A DNA stretch of 64,000 bases from Pseudomonadota bacterium (GTDB taxonomy: Bacteria; Myxococcota_A; Polyangia; GCA-2747355): assembly GCA_016702545.1 (NCBI GenBank), contig JADJDT010000020.1, forward strand, positions 1 through 64,000, given 5' to 3'. This document shows, piece by piece, positions 54,645-63,771 of this stretch (position 1 is its first letter; each line of letters begins with the position of its first letter). The notes beneath the pieces are model-generated. The model did no database searches and had not been told where the DNA came from. It was given only the letters and a program-made list of their open reading frames with translations. Made by a program: the position numbers and the translations under genes.

Positions 54645-54684
54645 AAAACAAAAAGCCCCCGCATCCGGATTGGGCTGCGGGGGC
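54645..54684 (-). terminator. Intrinsic terminator/attenuator upstream of ilvB
   Basis: On the minus strand, GCCCCCGCA (54684-54676) and TGCGGGGGC (54663-54655) form a 9-bp perfect GC-rich stem with a 12-base loop, followed directly by TTTTTGTTTT. This is a textbook factor-independent terminator. It sits 22 bases after the stop codon of a Leu/Val-rich leader ORF and about 70 bases before ilvB, so it is best explained as a transcription attenuator. A GCGGGG stretch within the end of the leader ORF (54734-54729 region) could pair with the 5' arm as an antiterminator. Confidence 0.88.
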
Positions 54685-54706
54685 GAAGGCTGACTCCAGA
54701 GTTACG

Positions 54707-54856
54707 CTAAACCAAAGGAGGCCCACACCCCGCGCCTACAGCGACGAGAAGTACGAGGACGAGCGAGGGAAGGTCGAAGGGCGCGCGCACCAGCAGCGAC
54801 CGAAACGATCGCCGGCACGGGCGTGGGAGCGCAGTAGGCGGAGATGTGAACACCAT
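54707..54856 (-). CDS. Leader peptide of the ilvBN-leuACDB operon
   Basis: A 49-codon minus-strand ORF from ATG 54856 ends with TAG at 54709-54707. Its second half reads LPSLVLVLLVAVGAGCGPPL plus V: of the nine residues LVLVLLVAV, eight are Leu or Val, mostly CTC, CTT and GTC codons. Starvation for charged tRNA-Leu or tRNA-Val would stall the ribosome there. A shorter version from an in-frame GTG at about 54790 (27 codons) is equally possible. No strong ribosome site is visible for either start. Leader ORFs of this kind directly before a terminator are the hallmark of ilv/leu attenuation. The peptide itself has no function after synthesis. Confidence 0.75.
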   Translation of the reverse strand: MVFTSPPTALPRPCRRSFRSLLVRAPFDLPSLVLVLLVAVGAGCGPPLV

Positions 54857-54865
54857 ACGCGCCAA

Positions 54866-54894
54866 GCTATGCACGACCAGGTTCCACATGTCAA
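54866..54894 (-). promoter_or_regulatory. Candidate sigma-70 promoter of the ilv-leu operon
   Basis: On the minus strand a perfect -35 TTGACA (54894-54889), a 17-base spacer and CATAGC (54871-54866), a weak -10. A start near 54860 would lie almost at the leader ATG, which argues for the shorter leader start or a slightly different -10. Confidence 0.45.
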
Positions 54895-54955
54895 CGCGAG
54901 ATTTGAGGTGTTGGCGGATCACGTCGTCGCGTGGCTCGCGCGCGGGTGTTGAGGG

Positions 54956-55546
54956 TTAGTTCCTGTCTTCGTCCCTACGCAAGAAGCGCTGAAGTCCGCC
55001 GGCGAGCGTTCCGAGCACGGGCTCTCGATCTCCTTTGCAGCCACTCTCGATCGTCATTCCGCCCAACGACCCGTTCAGGTGCCACAGGCCCGTGAGGTCC
55101 TTGCCGGTGGCTGCGGAGGCGATCCAGTTGACGACCGGAGCACCGGTAGCGTCGGCCGCGACGCCCGTGAACGTTTTATAATCCCACGTTATGCCTGTGT
55201 TGGTCAGCCCTCGCGCCGGCGCCAACAGCACAATCCCCTGCCGGAAGTCCGTTGCGAATCTTCCCGTCGCCTCCACCTGCGCCGCGGTGCACCAGCGGTC
55301 CTTGCCGGTGGGAAACACGTGCCCTTCCATCGTCGGCAGGAACGTACAGGTCGATCCCAGCACGGCAGCCGTCGCGACCACTGCCAGGGTTCGCAGCCCC
55401 ATGAATCCCCGCTGTCTTGGACGTACCGTTGGCGGGGCTCGTCGTTCGAGTGGGGCGCCATGAGCCGTTGCGTCCAGGGACCAACCCGCGACGCCAACAC
55501 TGACGGCGAGTGCCAATGCGATCCAACTCGTGCGGCGCAAGTGCAT
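54956..55546 (-). CDS. Secreted or membrane protein of unknown function
   Basis: ATG 55546 (GAGGGGATGGGAC upstream) gives a signal peptide, MHLRRTSWIALALAVSVGVA then GWSLDATAHGA. A second hydrophobic stretch (FMGLRTLAVVATAAVLGSTC) lies 50 residues in. An alternative start at that Met would make it the signal of a lipoprotein-like protein. The mature part has FLPTMEGHVFPTGKDRWCTA and GLWHLNGSLGGMTIESGCKG, with two cysteines that could form a disulfide. 196 residues. No family recognised. It stands alone upstream of the ilv leader on the same strand. Confidence 0.5.
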   Translation of the reverse strand: MHLRRTSWIALALAVSVGVAGWSLDATAHGAPLERRAPPTVRPRQRGFMGLRTLAVVATAAVLGSTCTFLPTMEGHVFPTGKDRWCTAAQVEATGRFATDFRQGIVLLAPARGLTNTGITWDYKTFTGVAADATGAPVVNWIASAATGKDLTGLWHLNGSLGGMTIESGCKGDREPVLGTLAGGLQRFLRRDEDRN

Positions 55547-55814
55547 GTCCCATCCCCTCCACTGGCCCGATGGCGCGAGCCTGCATAGCACAGGCCAACC
55601 GAATCGCGGTCGATTGGTGGGAAGCGCCGGGACCCGACGAAGTCCTTACAGAACCTTACGCCCCGCTTCCCCGCGCCGCCGCGCGCCAGGGGTGACTGGT
55701 TTTCGAAGAGGGCGTGGGCCGACTCTTTTTTTCGGCGGGGCCTTCCGGTCTTCGAATAGCGCTGCTAGTCTTCGAAAGTCCGTTAACTTTGTTTTCGTTG
55801 CGAAAGGAGCTGCT

Positions 55815-56282
55815 ATGAGGCTGGCACGAGTGCTGTGTGCGGGTTTGGTGGCCGGGGCGCTGCTGCTGGGAGCCGGGAGCGCCGAGGCCCGGCGCGGTAT
55901 CGCGATCATCAACACCGGTAACGACATCTTCGAGGCGGGCCCGCTGCCCGCGCCCCTCGACAAGGAGCCCCAGCTGGCCGGGGTGCAGGCCGGCTTCAAG
56001 TGCAACATCTTCGGCGTGTTCTGGATCTACCTCCACTGGTGGGACTGCCAGCCCGTGGGCTTCAAGGGCGACACCTACTACGACAACCCCGAGCTGGTGA
56101 AGGCGGTGGCGGCCAAGTACAAGCAGGGTGACATGAAGCCCGGCTTTTGGAAGGGGATGATGCGCTGGGTGCTGCTCGCCGGCGCCCTGGGGATGGGCGC
56201 GCTGGCCCTCTTCTCCCGCAAGTCGGATCAGGACGAGACGGAGGAGGGCTCGGCCGACGCCTCCAAGTCCGGCGAGGCCTGA
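55815..56282 (+). CDS. Small exported membrane protein of unknown function
   Basis: ATG 55815 follows AAAGGAGCTGCT. The 155-residue protein has a signal peptide (MRLARVLCAGLVAGALLLGA ending GSAEA). A conserved-looking periplasmic part follows (RGIAIINTGNDIFEAGPLPA; FKCNIFGVFWIYLHWWDCQP) with two Cys. A C-terminal membrane helix (WVLLAGALGMGALALF) precedes an acidic Ser/Asp/Glu tail. Proteins of this plan are common in Myxococcota and related groups without known role. The start region is AT-richer (GTTAACTTTGTTTTCGTTG), compatible with a promoter. Confidence 0.6.
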   Translation: MRLARVLCAGLVAGALLLGAGSAEARRGIAIINTGNDIFEAGPLPAPLDKEPQLAGVQAGFKCNIFGVFWIYLHWWDCQPVGFKGDTYYDNPELVKAVAAKYKQGDMKPGFWKGMMRWVLLAGALGMGALALFSRKSDQDETEEGSADASKSGEA

Positions 56283-56933
56283 CGCCCGACCGCCGGTCCA
56301 CGCCGCCGTCCCCGTCCCCTCTCCCGCGCGCTTCCGCTTCATCGTACCTGCCAAGACTGCGCTGTCCCGTCCATCGTGTCCCGCTGGTCCGCCTGTCCGG
56401 GGTGCTTGCCTCGCACCGAGTCCTCCGTGGTAGCTTGGTCGCATGTTGGCTGTGCAGCGACGGTTGGTCAGCGAGGCCGAGTTCTTGGCGTTGCCCGAGA
56501 GCCTGGACAAGGTCGAGCTGCTCGATGGCGAGGTGATCGTGAGCCCGAGCCCGAGCTATTGGCACCAGGAGGTGCTGCAGCGCATCGTTTTCGCCTTGCT
56601 GGCGTGGGCCAAGACAGCGGGCCAGACGCGCGCGATCACCGTGGGGCAGGCGCCGCTGGATGTTCGTTTTGGCCCCGAGCGCATCCTGCAACCGGACGCC
56701 TTCGTGCTCTTCGGCCGCATGGCCGCCGACCACGCGGGCCCGGTCGACCAAACCCCGGCGATCTGCATCGAGGTCTTGTCCAGCAATCGTGCCCACGACC
56801 GCGTGACGAAGCGCTTCCTCTACGGGGCGGCCGGGGTGCGCGAGTTCTGGGTCGTCGAGCCGGCCGGGCTGATCGAGCGCTGGAGCGGCGAGGGCCTCGG
56901 GCAGGTCGAGGAGCTGCGCGAGACCTTGCGCAC

Positions 56934-58535
<1,602 letters not shown>

Positions 58536-58568
58536 CGCGAGAGCATAGGGCGCGTGGCGCCCGTCTGG

Positions 58569-59408
58569 CTACGTGGGCGGTGTGCGGGCAGGCCCAGTCC
58601 AGCGCAGCGCCAGGTCGTCGCGGGGGGCCCCGGCACGGAAGCGCACGTGCAGGTGGTCGGCGTGGCCGCGCCAGTGGCGCACCAGCCCGCTGCGGCGGCC
58701 CGGGTACTCCAGGATGCTCGCCAGCGCGTCCTCGGTGTAGCCCAGCTCGTCGCGCGCGTAGACGAAGAGCGCCCGCTGGAGGCGGCGATCGAGGAAGATC
58801 ACCTGCACGTCGCCGGTGTCGATCAGCCGCAGCAGCAGGAACCAGGTCTTCTCGAGGTCCAGCGTGTGCGGCGTCGCGCGCTCGCAGTGGGTCGTCTCGT
58901 GCTCGAGCACCAGGCGGATGTCGACGTCCTGGCCGCTGTCGTGCGAGCGGTGGGGGCGCAGCCGGCCGCCGAAGCGGCGGCTGAGGTCGTGGACCCAGAT
59001 CGGCGCGGCCTCGGGGAAGTGCTCGTGGTAGGCGGTCATCACCTCGCCCAGGCGCCGTACCGTGAGGGGCGTGCCCCAGGCCTGGTCGGGGGTGCGCACG
59101 CGCAGCCCGGGTCCGTTGGCCAGCAGCACCAGCCCTTGCACGCGGCGATAGCGGCGGCGCGAACGCCGCGGGGCCTTGCGGCGGGCCTTGCCCCGGCGCA
59201 GCGCCGGCCGGGCGGAGGGCGCGTCCTGGGACGCGCGGAGGGCCGCGCGCGCCGCCGAGCCCGCCAGCTCGCTGGCGGCGAGCGCGCTCGGGTCGGCGGC
59301 GGCGGCCCGAGGCCAGCCCAGCAGCGCCGCGGCGACCAGGCAGAGGGCAGCCCGGCGACCGGTGCAGAAGCGTCCGTGAAGGCTGCGGTGAGATGGCTTA
59401 CAGCGCAT
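58569..59408 (-). CDS. MepA-like murein endopeptidase (M74 family)
   Basis: 279-residue periplasmic peptidase predicted to cut peptidoglycan cross-links. The signal peptide (AALCLVAAALLGWPRAAAA) and a basic linker (RRGKARRKAPRRSRRRYRRV) precede the domain GLVLLANGPGLRVRTPDQAW. The zinc-binding motifs of penicillin-insensitive endopeptidases are visible: RPHRSHDSGQDVDIRLVLEH and the C-terminal HWRGHADHLHVRFRAG. The spacing fits the LAS-type MepA fold. It lies 33 bases downstream of the ilvA start on the same strand. Confidence 0.85.
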   Translation of the reverse strand: MRCKPSHRSLHGRFCTGRRAALCLVAAALLGWPRAAAADPSALAASELAGSAARAALRASQDAPSARPALRRGKARRKAPRRSRRRYRRVQGLVLLANGPGLRVRTPDQAWGTPLTVRRLGEVMTAYHEHFPEAAPIWVHDLSRRFGGRLRPHRSHDSGQDVDIRLVLEHETTHCERATPHTLDLEKTWFLLLRLIDTGDVQVIFLDRRLQRALFVYARDELGYTEDALASILEYPGRRSGLVRHWRGHADHLHVRFRAGAPRDDLALRWTGPARTPPT

Positions 59409-59519
59409 TGCTCAGGCATACAGCAGGCTTCGTGCCAGGCGCGGCTTCGACGAAAAGGCGAGTCGGGGCGCCCGTGGCTGAGAACGGGTGGGCGGCGGCT
59501 GCGGCCGATGGGCCGCACC

Positions 59520-59539
59520 CTGCAGCCTGGAGGCTGCAG
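59520..59539 (-). terminator. Perfect hairpin after the gene at 59583-60483
   Basis: CTGCAGCCT-GG-AGGCTGCAG is a 9-bp perfect stem without a T tract, 43 bases after the upstream gene's stop on the minus strand and before the MepA-like gene. It is probably a Rho-assisted terminator or an mRNA end-stabilising structure. Confidence 0.4.
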
Positions 59540-59582
59540 GCGAGAGGCTAGAGCGGGGTGCAGGAGGTCCTACTTCGTCAAG

Positions 59583-60483
59583 TCAAGGGCCAACTCTGTT
59601 CACGGCCTTCCCCAGGCGGCGATAGGGCATGCCGCGGTTCGCGGCAAGGAGCTCTCTAGCCTCCCGCTCCGACAGCAGCCCGAACTCCTCGAACTCCTCC
59701 AGCGCCTCGCGCTCGTGGGTGTCCCTGGGCCCGCGGCCGCTGCTCAGCCACTGCCCGATCATCGGAATCTTCTCGGCGGGCGCCTTGAAGCGCAGATCAG
59801 TCATCATCTTGCCCCTCGGTCCGCGCTTCTTGGGGCCCTCGAAGTCCCTCGCTCCGCAGCTCCGCACGAGGAAGTCGACTTGCGCTTCCGTCGCCTCGAC
59901 CGTTCCACCGAAAGCTACGTATCTGGGCGGGAACGGGCTTTGGGGGTACGGCGATTGGACGACCAAGTAGAGATCGCCGTCGATATCCCGGCTGGGGTCC
60001 GGATTGGGAATAAGAATGGCGATGGGGAATCCAGCCGATATGCGGACAAGCGGCGGAATCATCATTTTCTGCACCGGCACGGCCAGCTGGGAGCCCGGGC
60101 CCAGGGTTGACTCGAAGGCGCGCCGCTCGTCCCCGCTCATGTCTGACGAGCAGGTGGCCCGTATCCCAGGCGAGCCCTGAGGCAAGTCCTGGCTTGACCA
60201 ATTCCCTGCGTGTCACCAACCGCACCTTCCTCAGGCCCGCAATCCGCTCGCCGAAGGGCTGGACCCAGTCCTTCGGGATGGTGACCGTCCATGGCTCGAA
60301 GAACTTGATCGTCGGCTCGAGGTGCTTTCCTCCCGGTCCGAAGTAGCTCAGGAAGCGGGGTGCCGCGCCCGTGTGCGCACCGGTCCCTCGTCCGGAGACG
60401 CCCGCCGAATCAGCGTGTCCGGCGGGCGAGCTGAGCAAGAGCGCGGAAGCGAGCACCGTGGTGCAAGTGGCCCGGTGGAACAT
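59583..60483 (-). CDS. Secreted protein of unknown function, one frameshift
   Basis: ATG 60483 gives a signal peptide (MFHRATCTTVLASALLLSSP ending AGHADS). The mature start is TGAAPRFLSYFGPGGKHLEP, then IKFFEPWTVTIPKDWVQPFG. A frame change near 60175 leads into SPGIRATCSSDMSGDERRAF, then IPPLVRISAGFPIAILIPNP and DGDLYLVVQSPYPQSPFPPR. The end, GKAVNRVGP*, stops at 59583. Corrected length is about 300 residues. The C-terminal 60 residues are helical and charged (DTHEREALEEFEEFGLLSER). No family recognised. Confidence 0.5.
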
Positions 60484-60568
60484 CGAGAGCCCCCCTTCAG
60501 AACCGCAGCACGAGTCCGCGCGCCAGCGCCCTCGTGCTCCCCCTCCCCTCGAACGACCCAACCCAACC

Positions 60569-60616
60569 CGAACACGACCCTACACGAACACGACCCTTCA
60601 CGAATACCGCCGTTTT
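60569..60616. repeat. Three 16-bp tandem units
   Basis: CGAACACGACCCTACA, CGAACACGACCCTTCA and CGAATACCGCCGTTTT follow each other without gap. The last unit overlaps the purU 3'-end relic, whose normal version reads CACGAACACCACCG. The tandem array seems to have grown from the purU stop-codon region. Confidence 0.6.
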
Positions 60617-60642
60617 GTTGCCATGGACGAGCTGCGGTCTCC
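60597..60642 (-). pseudogene. Relic copy of the purU 3' end
   Basis: On the minus strand this translates as LVHGNKTAVFV followed by KG, matching the last residues of PurU (IIVHGNKTVVFV*). Base for base, 46 positions match the real purU end at 63773-63819 with only a handful of changes, including CCGTTTTGTTGCCATGGACGA versus CCGTCTTGTTGCCATGGACGA. The same orientation and a 3.2-kb spacing suggest a duplicated gene end. Confidence 0.7.
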
Positions 60643-60845
60643 TGGCTGTGGGCTGAGCCGCCCGGGTCACGGGCGCACGCGCTCGCCGGACCCCTCGCAC
60701 CCGCCCGGACCGAGCAGCGCTCTCCGCGCCGCCGCCGCCGCGGCGCGTCGACCGCGGTGCAGCAACGCGGCGCGGAAGCCGGAACGGCGACGCGGTTTTT
60801 CAAACGCTACAAAAAACGTCTTGCCAGATACTTTAAGAGCTGGCA

Positions 60846-62945
60846 GTGTGGATTCGTTCCGTTGACGAAGGTCCACGCGCCAAGGAGGTCGTCATCAGAA
60901 GCAGCCGGCGTTCGATATCGGGTGCGGGGTCCGGGCGGGTGCTGGCCCTCTCCACGGGCCTGGCGCTGCTCGCCTCGGGCTGTTCGACCTCAGTAACGGA
61001 CGGCGCCCCGCCCGTGGCGGTGAGCAAACGGGCCCAGGCGGCCACCAACTCGATGAACTCGATGAACGCAATGAACGCGATGAACGCGATGAACGCGATG
61101 AACGCGATGAACGCGATGAACGCGATGAACGCGATGAACGCGATGAACGCGATGAACGCGATGAACGCGATGAACGCGATGAACGCGATGAACGCGATGA
61201 ACGCGATGAACGCGATGAACGCGATGAACGCGATGAACGCGATGAACGGCGCCTTGGTGGGAGCGCTGACGAGCTTCAATGTCGGCGCCGTGACAGTTCC
61301 GGCCGCGGCGATCACCGACTTCAGCGCGAGCACCTTGGCAGAGATCGATGCCGCGTGTCCCGCGACGAGCCTGCCCACCACGCTCCCTAGCGGGATGAAG
61401 GTGTCCCTCACGCTGCCCAAGTTTCTCGTGCTCAAGAACGTGTTCGAGCCGGTCTTCGACGCTGGCGGGGTCGAGGCGACGGTGGACATCACGGAAGCCG
61501 GGGAGGCCAACCCCACGCGCTACCGAGTCCTGGCGGGGATCGGGCTCGCCTGTGGCGACAAGGCCTATCGGCCGATGTTTCTCAGCCCGACGCCCGTCGG
61601 CAGCCGTGCGACGCTCCGCAGCTACGAGAGCGATCTGCGCTACATGTGCCTCAAGCTCAAAGACCCGACCACGGGGGAGCCTACCTGGTACTGCGGCAAG
61701 GGCATGCTCGGCGAGGGCGTCAATGGCTACGCCGTGAAGGCGGGCACCTCCTCCGCGCGCCCTTTCTTCGCGGCGCAGATCGCGTGGGCCGGCAACACCT
61801 GGACCAATCACTACGCACTGAAGGCCGGCCTCGGCGCCATCAGCGAGCGCATCCCGGTGGGTGCGCAGACGGGCTATGCGCTGAACGACGCCTGGGGCCT
61901 CAACCCGAACGACAAGTGGCCCGACGACAACAGCTCGAAGCGCCCCGACTACCTCGCGGCCGTGGCCCTCAAGACGGCCACCAACCGCAACGGTGTGCAG
62001 GTCAGCCCCTACAACCGCCTGCATTCGGGAGTCTTGGCCCCTCGGAAAGATCGGCTGAATAGCTGTGAGCTGGGCTATCGTTGGCGCACCGAAATGGCGA
62101 GCCAGGGGACGATCGTCGATGGCCTGCTCATCGATCTCAAGCTCGGCAGCGCCTATGACGGGATCGTGTGTCCCTGGGTTTCCGACCTGGGGCTGACCCG
62201 GGCCGCGGACGAATACCCTGGAGGAATTTGGAGTTGTCGGCGATTCGTCGCCGCGCGGCTCGGTATGAATCTGGCGGACGCGGAAGCTCCGCGTTGCCCA
62301 ACCTGGAGCATCGGCGCCGGCACTCGGACGATCACCTTTGAGCTGGACCCGGGAATGCTTGTGGCTGACGGCGTGTATCCGTACATGTTCTCGGCGTCTG
62401 GACCGCGAAGCTACCCGATCGGCACGTCGCTGGCGCTCGTTTCCCAGTCCCCGGCGGGTGTGGCCGCCGTCTTCGGCGCCTGCGGAGGCGGGGCTGTCAA
62501 TCGCTGCGATTTCGTCGTCAAGGAAGATGTGATGATTCGAATCCAACCAGCGTCGGCGAGCAGCTCGCCCGTGGTGGTGGGCCTGGCCTTCAGTTTGCGC
62601 GCCAGCCTCCAGGCGACGAGCCTGACCGGGTCTGTGACCCTTTCCGCGCCGGCGCCGGCAGGCGGCGCCACGGTTCTACTCCAGACGGTGGCCAATGAAA
62701 GCCCAACGGCAACCGTGCCGTCGACGGTGATCGTGCCGGCCGGCAGCTCGAGCGCCAGCTTCTCCGTGCCGATCCTAGCTTCCGCCGAGGAGCGGCCCCT
62801 CGACGTCGAGGCGATCTATCCGCTGGGCGCAAGCGTGACCGCCAAGCTGAGCATTGCCCCCTTTGCCATCACGAGCGCGTCTTCTTCCCAACATCAGGGG
62901 GTGTCTGGAGCTGGCAGGTGCAAACGCAGGGCGCGGGTGGCGTGA
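60846..62945 (+). CDS. Lipoprotein with (Met-Asn-Ala)n repeat, 3' frameshifted
   Basis: In-frame GTG at 60846 is the only standard start, but AAGGAGG at 60882-60888 lies 5 bases before an ATC codon (60894) in the same frame. The signal peptide SGRVLALSTGLALLASGC would be of normal length from there. After the lipobox comes a short linker and then 22 consecutive Met-Asn-x triplets (61053-61250). The mature domain includes FNVGAVTVPAAAITDFSAST, LRYMCLKLKDPTTGEPTWYC, and a beta-rich end (VVGLAFSLRASLQATSLTGS). The open frame stops at 62945. After a frame change near 62888 the sequence instead gives VWSWQVQTQGAGGVTWSLSG and APAGMTISNAGLITT, a putative-Ig (He_PIG-like) module. Function unknown; probably outer-membrane anchored. 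Confidence 0.6.
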   Translation: MWIRSVDEGPRAKEVVIRSSRRSISGAGSGRVLALSTGLALLASGCSTSVTDGAPPVAVSKRAQAATNSMNSMNAMNAMNAMNAMNAMNAMNAMNAMNAMNAMNAMNAMNAMNAMNAMNAMNAMNAMNAMNAMNGALVGALTSFNVGAVTVPAAAITDFSASTLAEIDAACPATSLPTTLPSGMKVSLTLPKFLVLKNVFEPVFDAGGVEATVDITEAGEANPTRYRVLAGIGLACGDKAYRPMFLSPTPVGSRATLRSYESDLRYMCLKLKDPTTGEPTWYCGKGMLGEGVNGYAVKAGTSSARPFFAAQIAWAGNTWTNHYALKAGLGAISERIPVGAQTGYALNDAWGLNPNDKWPDDNSSKRPDYLAAVALKTATNRNGVQVSPYNRLHSGVLAPRKDRLNSCELGYRWRTEMASQGTIVDGLLIDLKLGSAYDGIVCPWVSDLGLTRAADEYPGGIWSCRRFVAARLGMNLADAEAPRCPTWSIGAGTRTITFELDPGMLVADGVYPYMFSASGPRSYPIGTSLALVSQSPAGVAAVFGACGGGAVNRCDFVVKEDVMIRIQPASASSSPVVVGLAFSLRASLQATSLTGSVTLSAPAPAGGATVLLQTVANESPTATVPSTVIVPAGSSSASFSVPILASAEERPLDVEAIYPLGASVTAKLSIAPFAITSASSSQHQGVSGAGRCKRRARVA
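61053..61250 (+). repeat. 22 tandem 9-bp units (ATGAACGCG)
   Basis: Units run without interruption from 61053: ATGAACTCG once, ATGAACGCA once, ATGAACGCG 19 times and ATGAACGGC once. They encode Met-Asn-Ser, then Met-Asn-Ala x20, then Met-Asn-Gly. The near-perfect identity at DNA level indicates recent expansion, and copy number can be expected to vary between strains without loss of frame. Confidence 0.97.
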
Positions 62946-63026
62946 CCTGGAGCCTGAGCGGTGCGCCCGCAGGCATGACGATCAGCAACGCCGGGTTGAT
63001 CACTACCCCCCAAACATCTGGAGACC

Positions 63027-63722
63027 TTGGAAAGTGCGCACCTCTTTCGCATCGTCGGCGTGCTGGGCGCCTATCGCGTCGAGCAGGCCTTCGCCTTGAG
63101 TATAAAGAGGGCTTTGGCGAATGGTCTACCCACGCCAAACCTTCGGCCCAGCGATCTGCTTCGAGGTGGGCTTCGTGGGCTGGCGCGGGACAGCCTCGGC
63201 GCCGGGCTGGCGCGTCCGAGACTACGTGCCGCCCTTCGTGACGCCGGCGCCCGCGCGTTGCTACGCTACACGGTCGAGTGCGCCTTGGATCCGAGCCAGC
63301 ACGTCACGTTTCCCGCTGGACCCGGCGGCGCGACGCGGCTGTCGGGCCAGGTCGGGTTGGCCCCGGCCTGGGCGGGTGGCGCCTGTGACGAAAGCTGTCA
63401 GCGCTGGGTCAGCGCCTGCGTGCTGGCACGCGCGAACGCGCGTGGGCAGCGTGTCCCGGTGGTGCTCAGCGGTCGCCACCCGGCGCTCGCCGAGCGCGCC
63501 CAGGTCGCCGATGCGGCCGGCCTCGTAGAAGAGGGCACCTTCGTCGGCAACCTCTTCGCGGCCCGGCCCGCGCTCGGCGTCTGCGGCGAGGCGCCCAGCC
63601 GCTCGTGCGCGGGCACGACAGCCGGCGCTTCGTGCCCGATGCGCCCGATCGCTTGCGGCACGCTGCCCGCAGAGTCGGTGACCGTCTACCTCCAGCGCTC
63701 GACCGGCGTCGCGCGCAACTGA
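63027..63722 (+). CDS. 5'-truncated surface protein of a myxobacterial type
   Basis: The open frame carries LANGLPTPNLRPSDLLRGGL, then ALRDAGARALLRYTVECALD, FPAGPGGATRLSGQVGLAPA and ACDESCQRWVSACVLARANA. From memory these blocks recur in large secreted proteins of Myxococcota. It ends with a Cys-rich part (CGEAPSRSCAGTTAGASCPM then RPIACGT) and VYLQRSTGVARN*. The proper N-terminus with a signal peptide is missing. Directly upstream is the frameshifted end of the Met-Asn-Ala lipoprotein, so a deletion may have joined two genes, or both parts may be one protein split by errors. The first ATG-like codon (63027) is not a convincing start. Confidence 0.5.
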   Translation: MESAHLFRIVGVLGAYRVEQAFALSIKRALANGLPTPNLRPSDLLRGGLRGLARDSLGAGLARPRLRAALRDAGARALLRYTVECALDPSQHVTFPAGPGGATRLSGQVGLAPAWAGGACDESCQRWVSACVLARANARGQRVPVVLSGRHPALAERAQVADAAGLVEEGTFVGNLFAARPALGVCGEAPSRSCAGTTAGASCPMRPIACGTLPAESVTVYLQRSTGVARN

Positions 63723-63771
63723 GTCGTTCCGAAACTGAGTCGTTCCCAGCCGACGCCGGGCGAGCGCCCCT

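Noticed and set aside
54600..54900. T-box or metabolite riboswitch upstream of ilvB
   Set aside because: No T-box sequence or known riboswitch core is visible; the Leu/Val leader ORF plus terminator explains the region better.
54566..54952. Plus-strand ORF through the ilv leader
   Set aside because: It runs through the terminator hairpin, shows no motif and conflicts with the minus-strand leader and promoter.
55646..56510. Minus-strand ORFs opposite the small exported protein and Uma2 gene
   Set aside because: The plus-strand genes have clear signal peptide, ribosome site and Uma2 motifs.
61053..61250. CRISPR-like array
   Set aside because: The units are 9 bp with no spacers; it is a coding triplet-of-triplets repeat.
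60990..61516. Minus-strand proteins with FIAFIA or VHRVHR repeats
   Set aside because: These are only the antisense readings of the ATGAACGCG array; they lack starts with ribosome sites.
60640..63770. Complete integrative element
   Set aside because: The duplicated purU end suggests one, but no integrase, transposase or replication gene is present in the block, so only the duplication is claimed.
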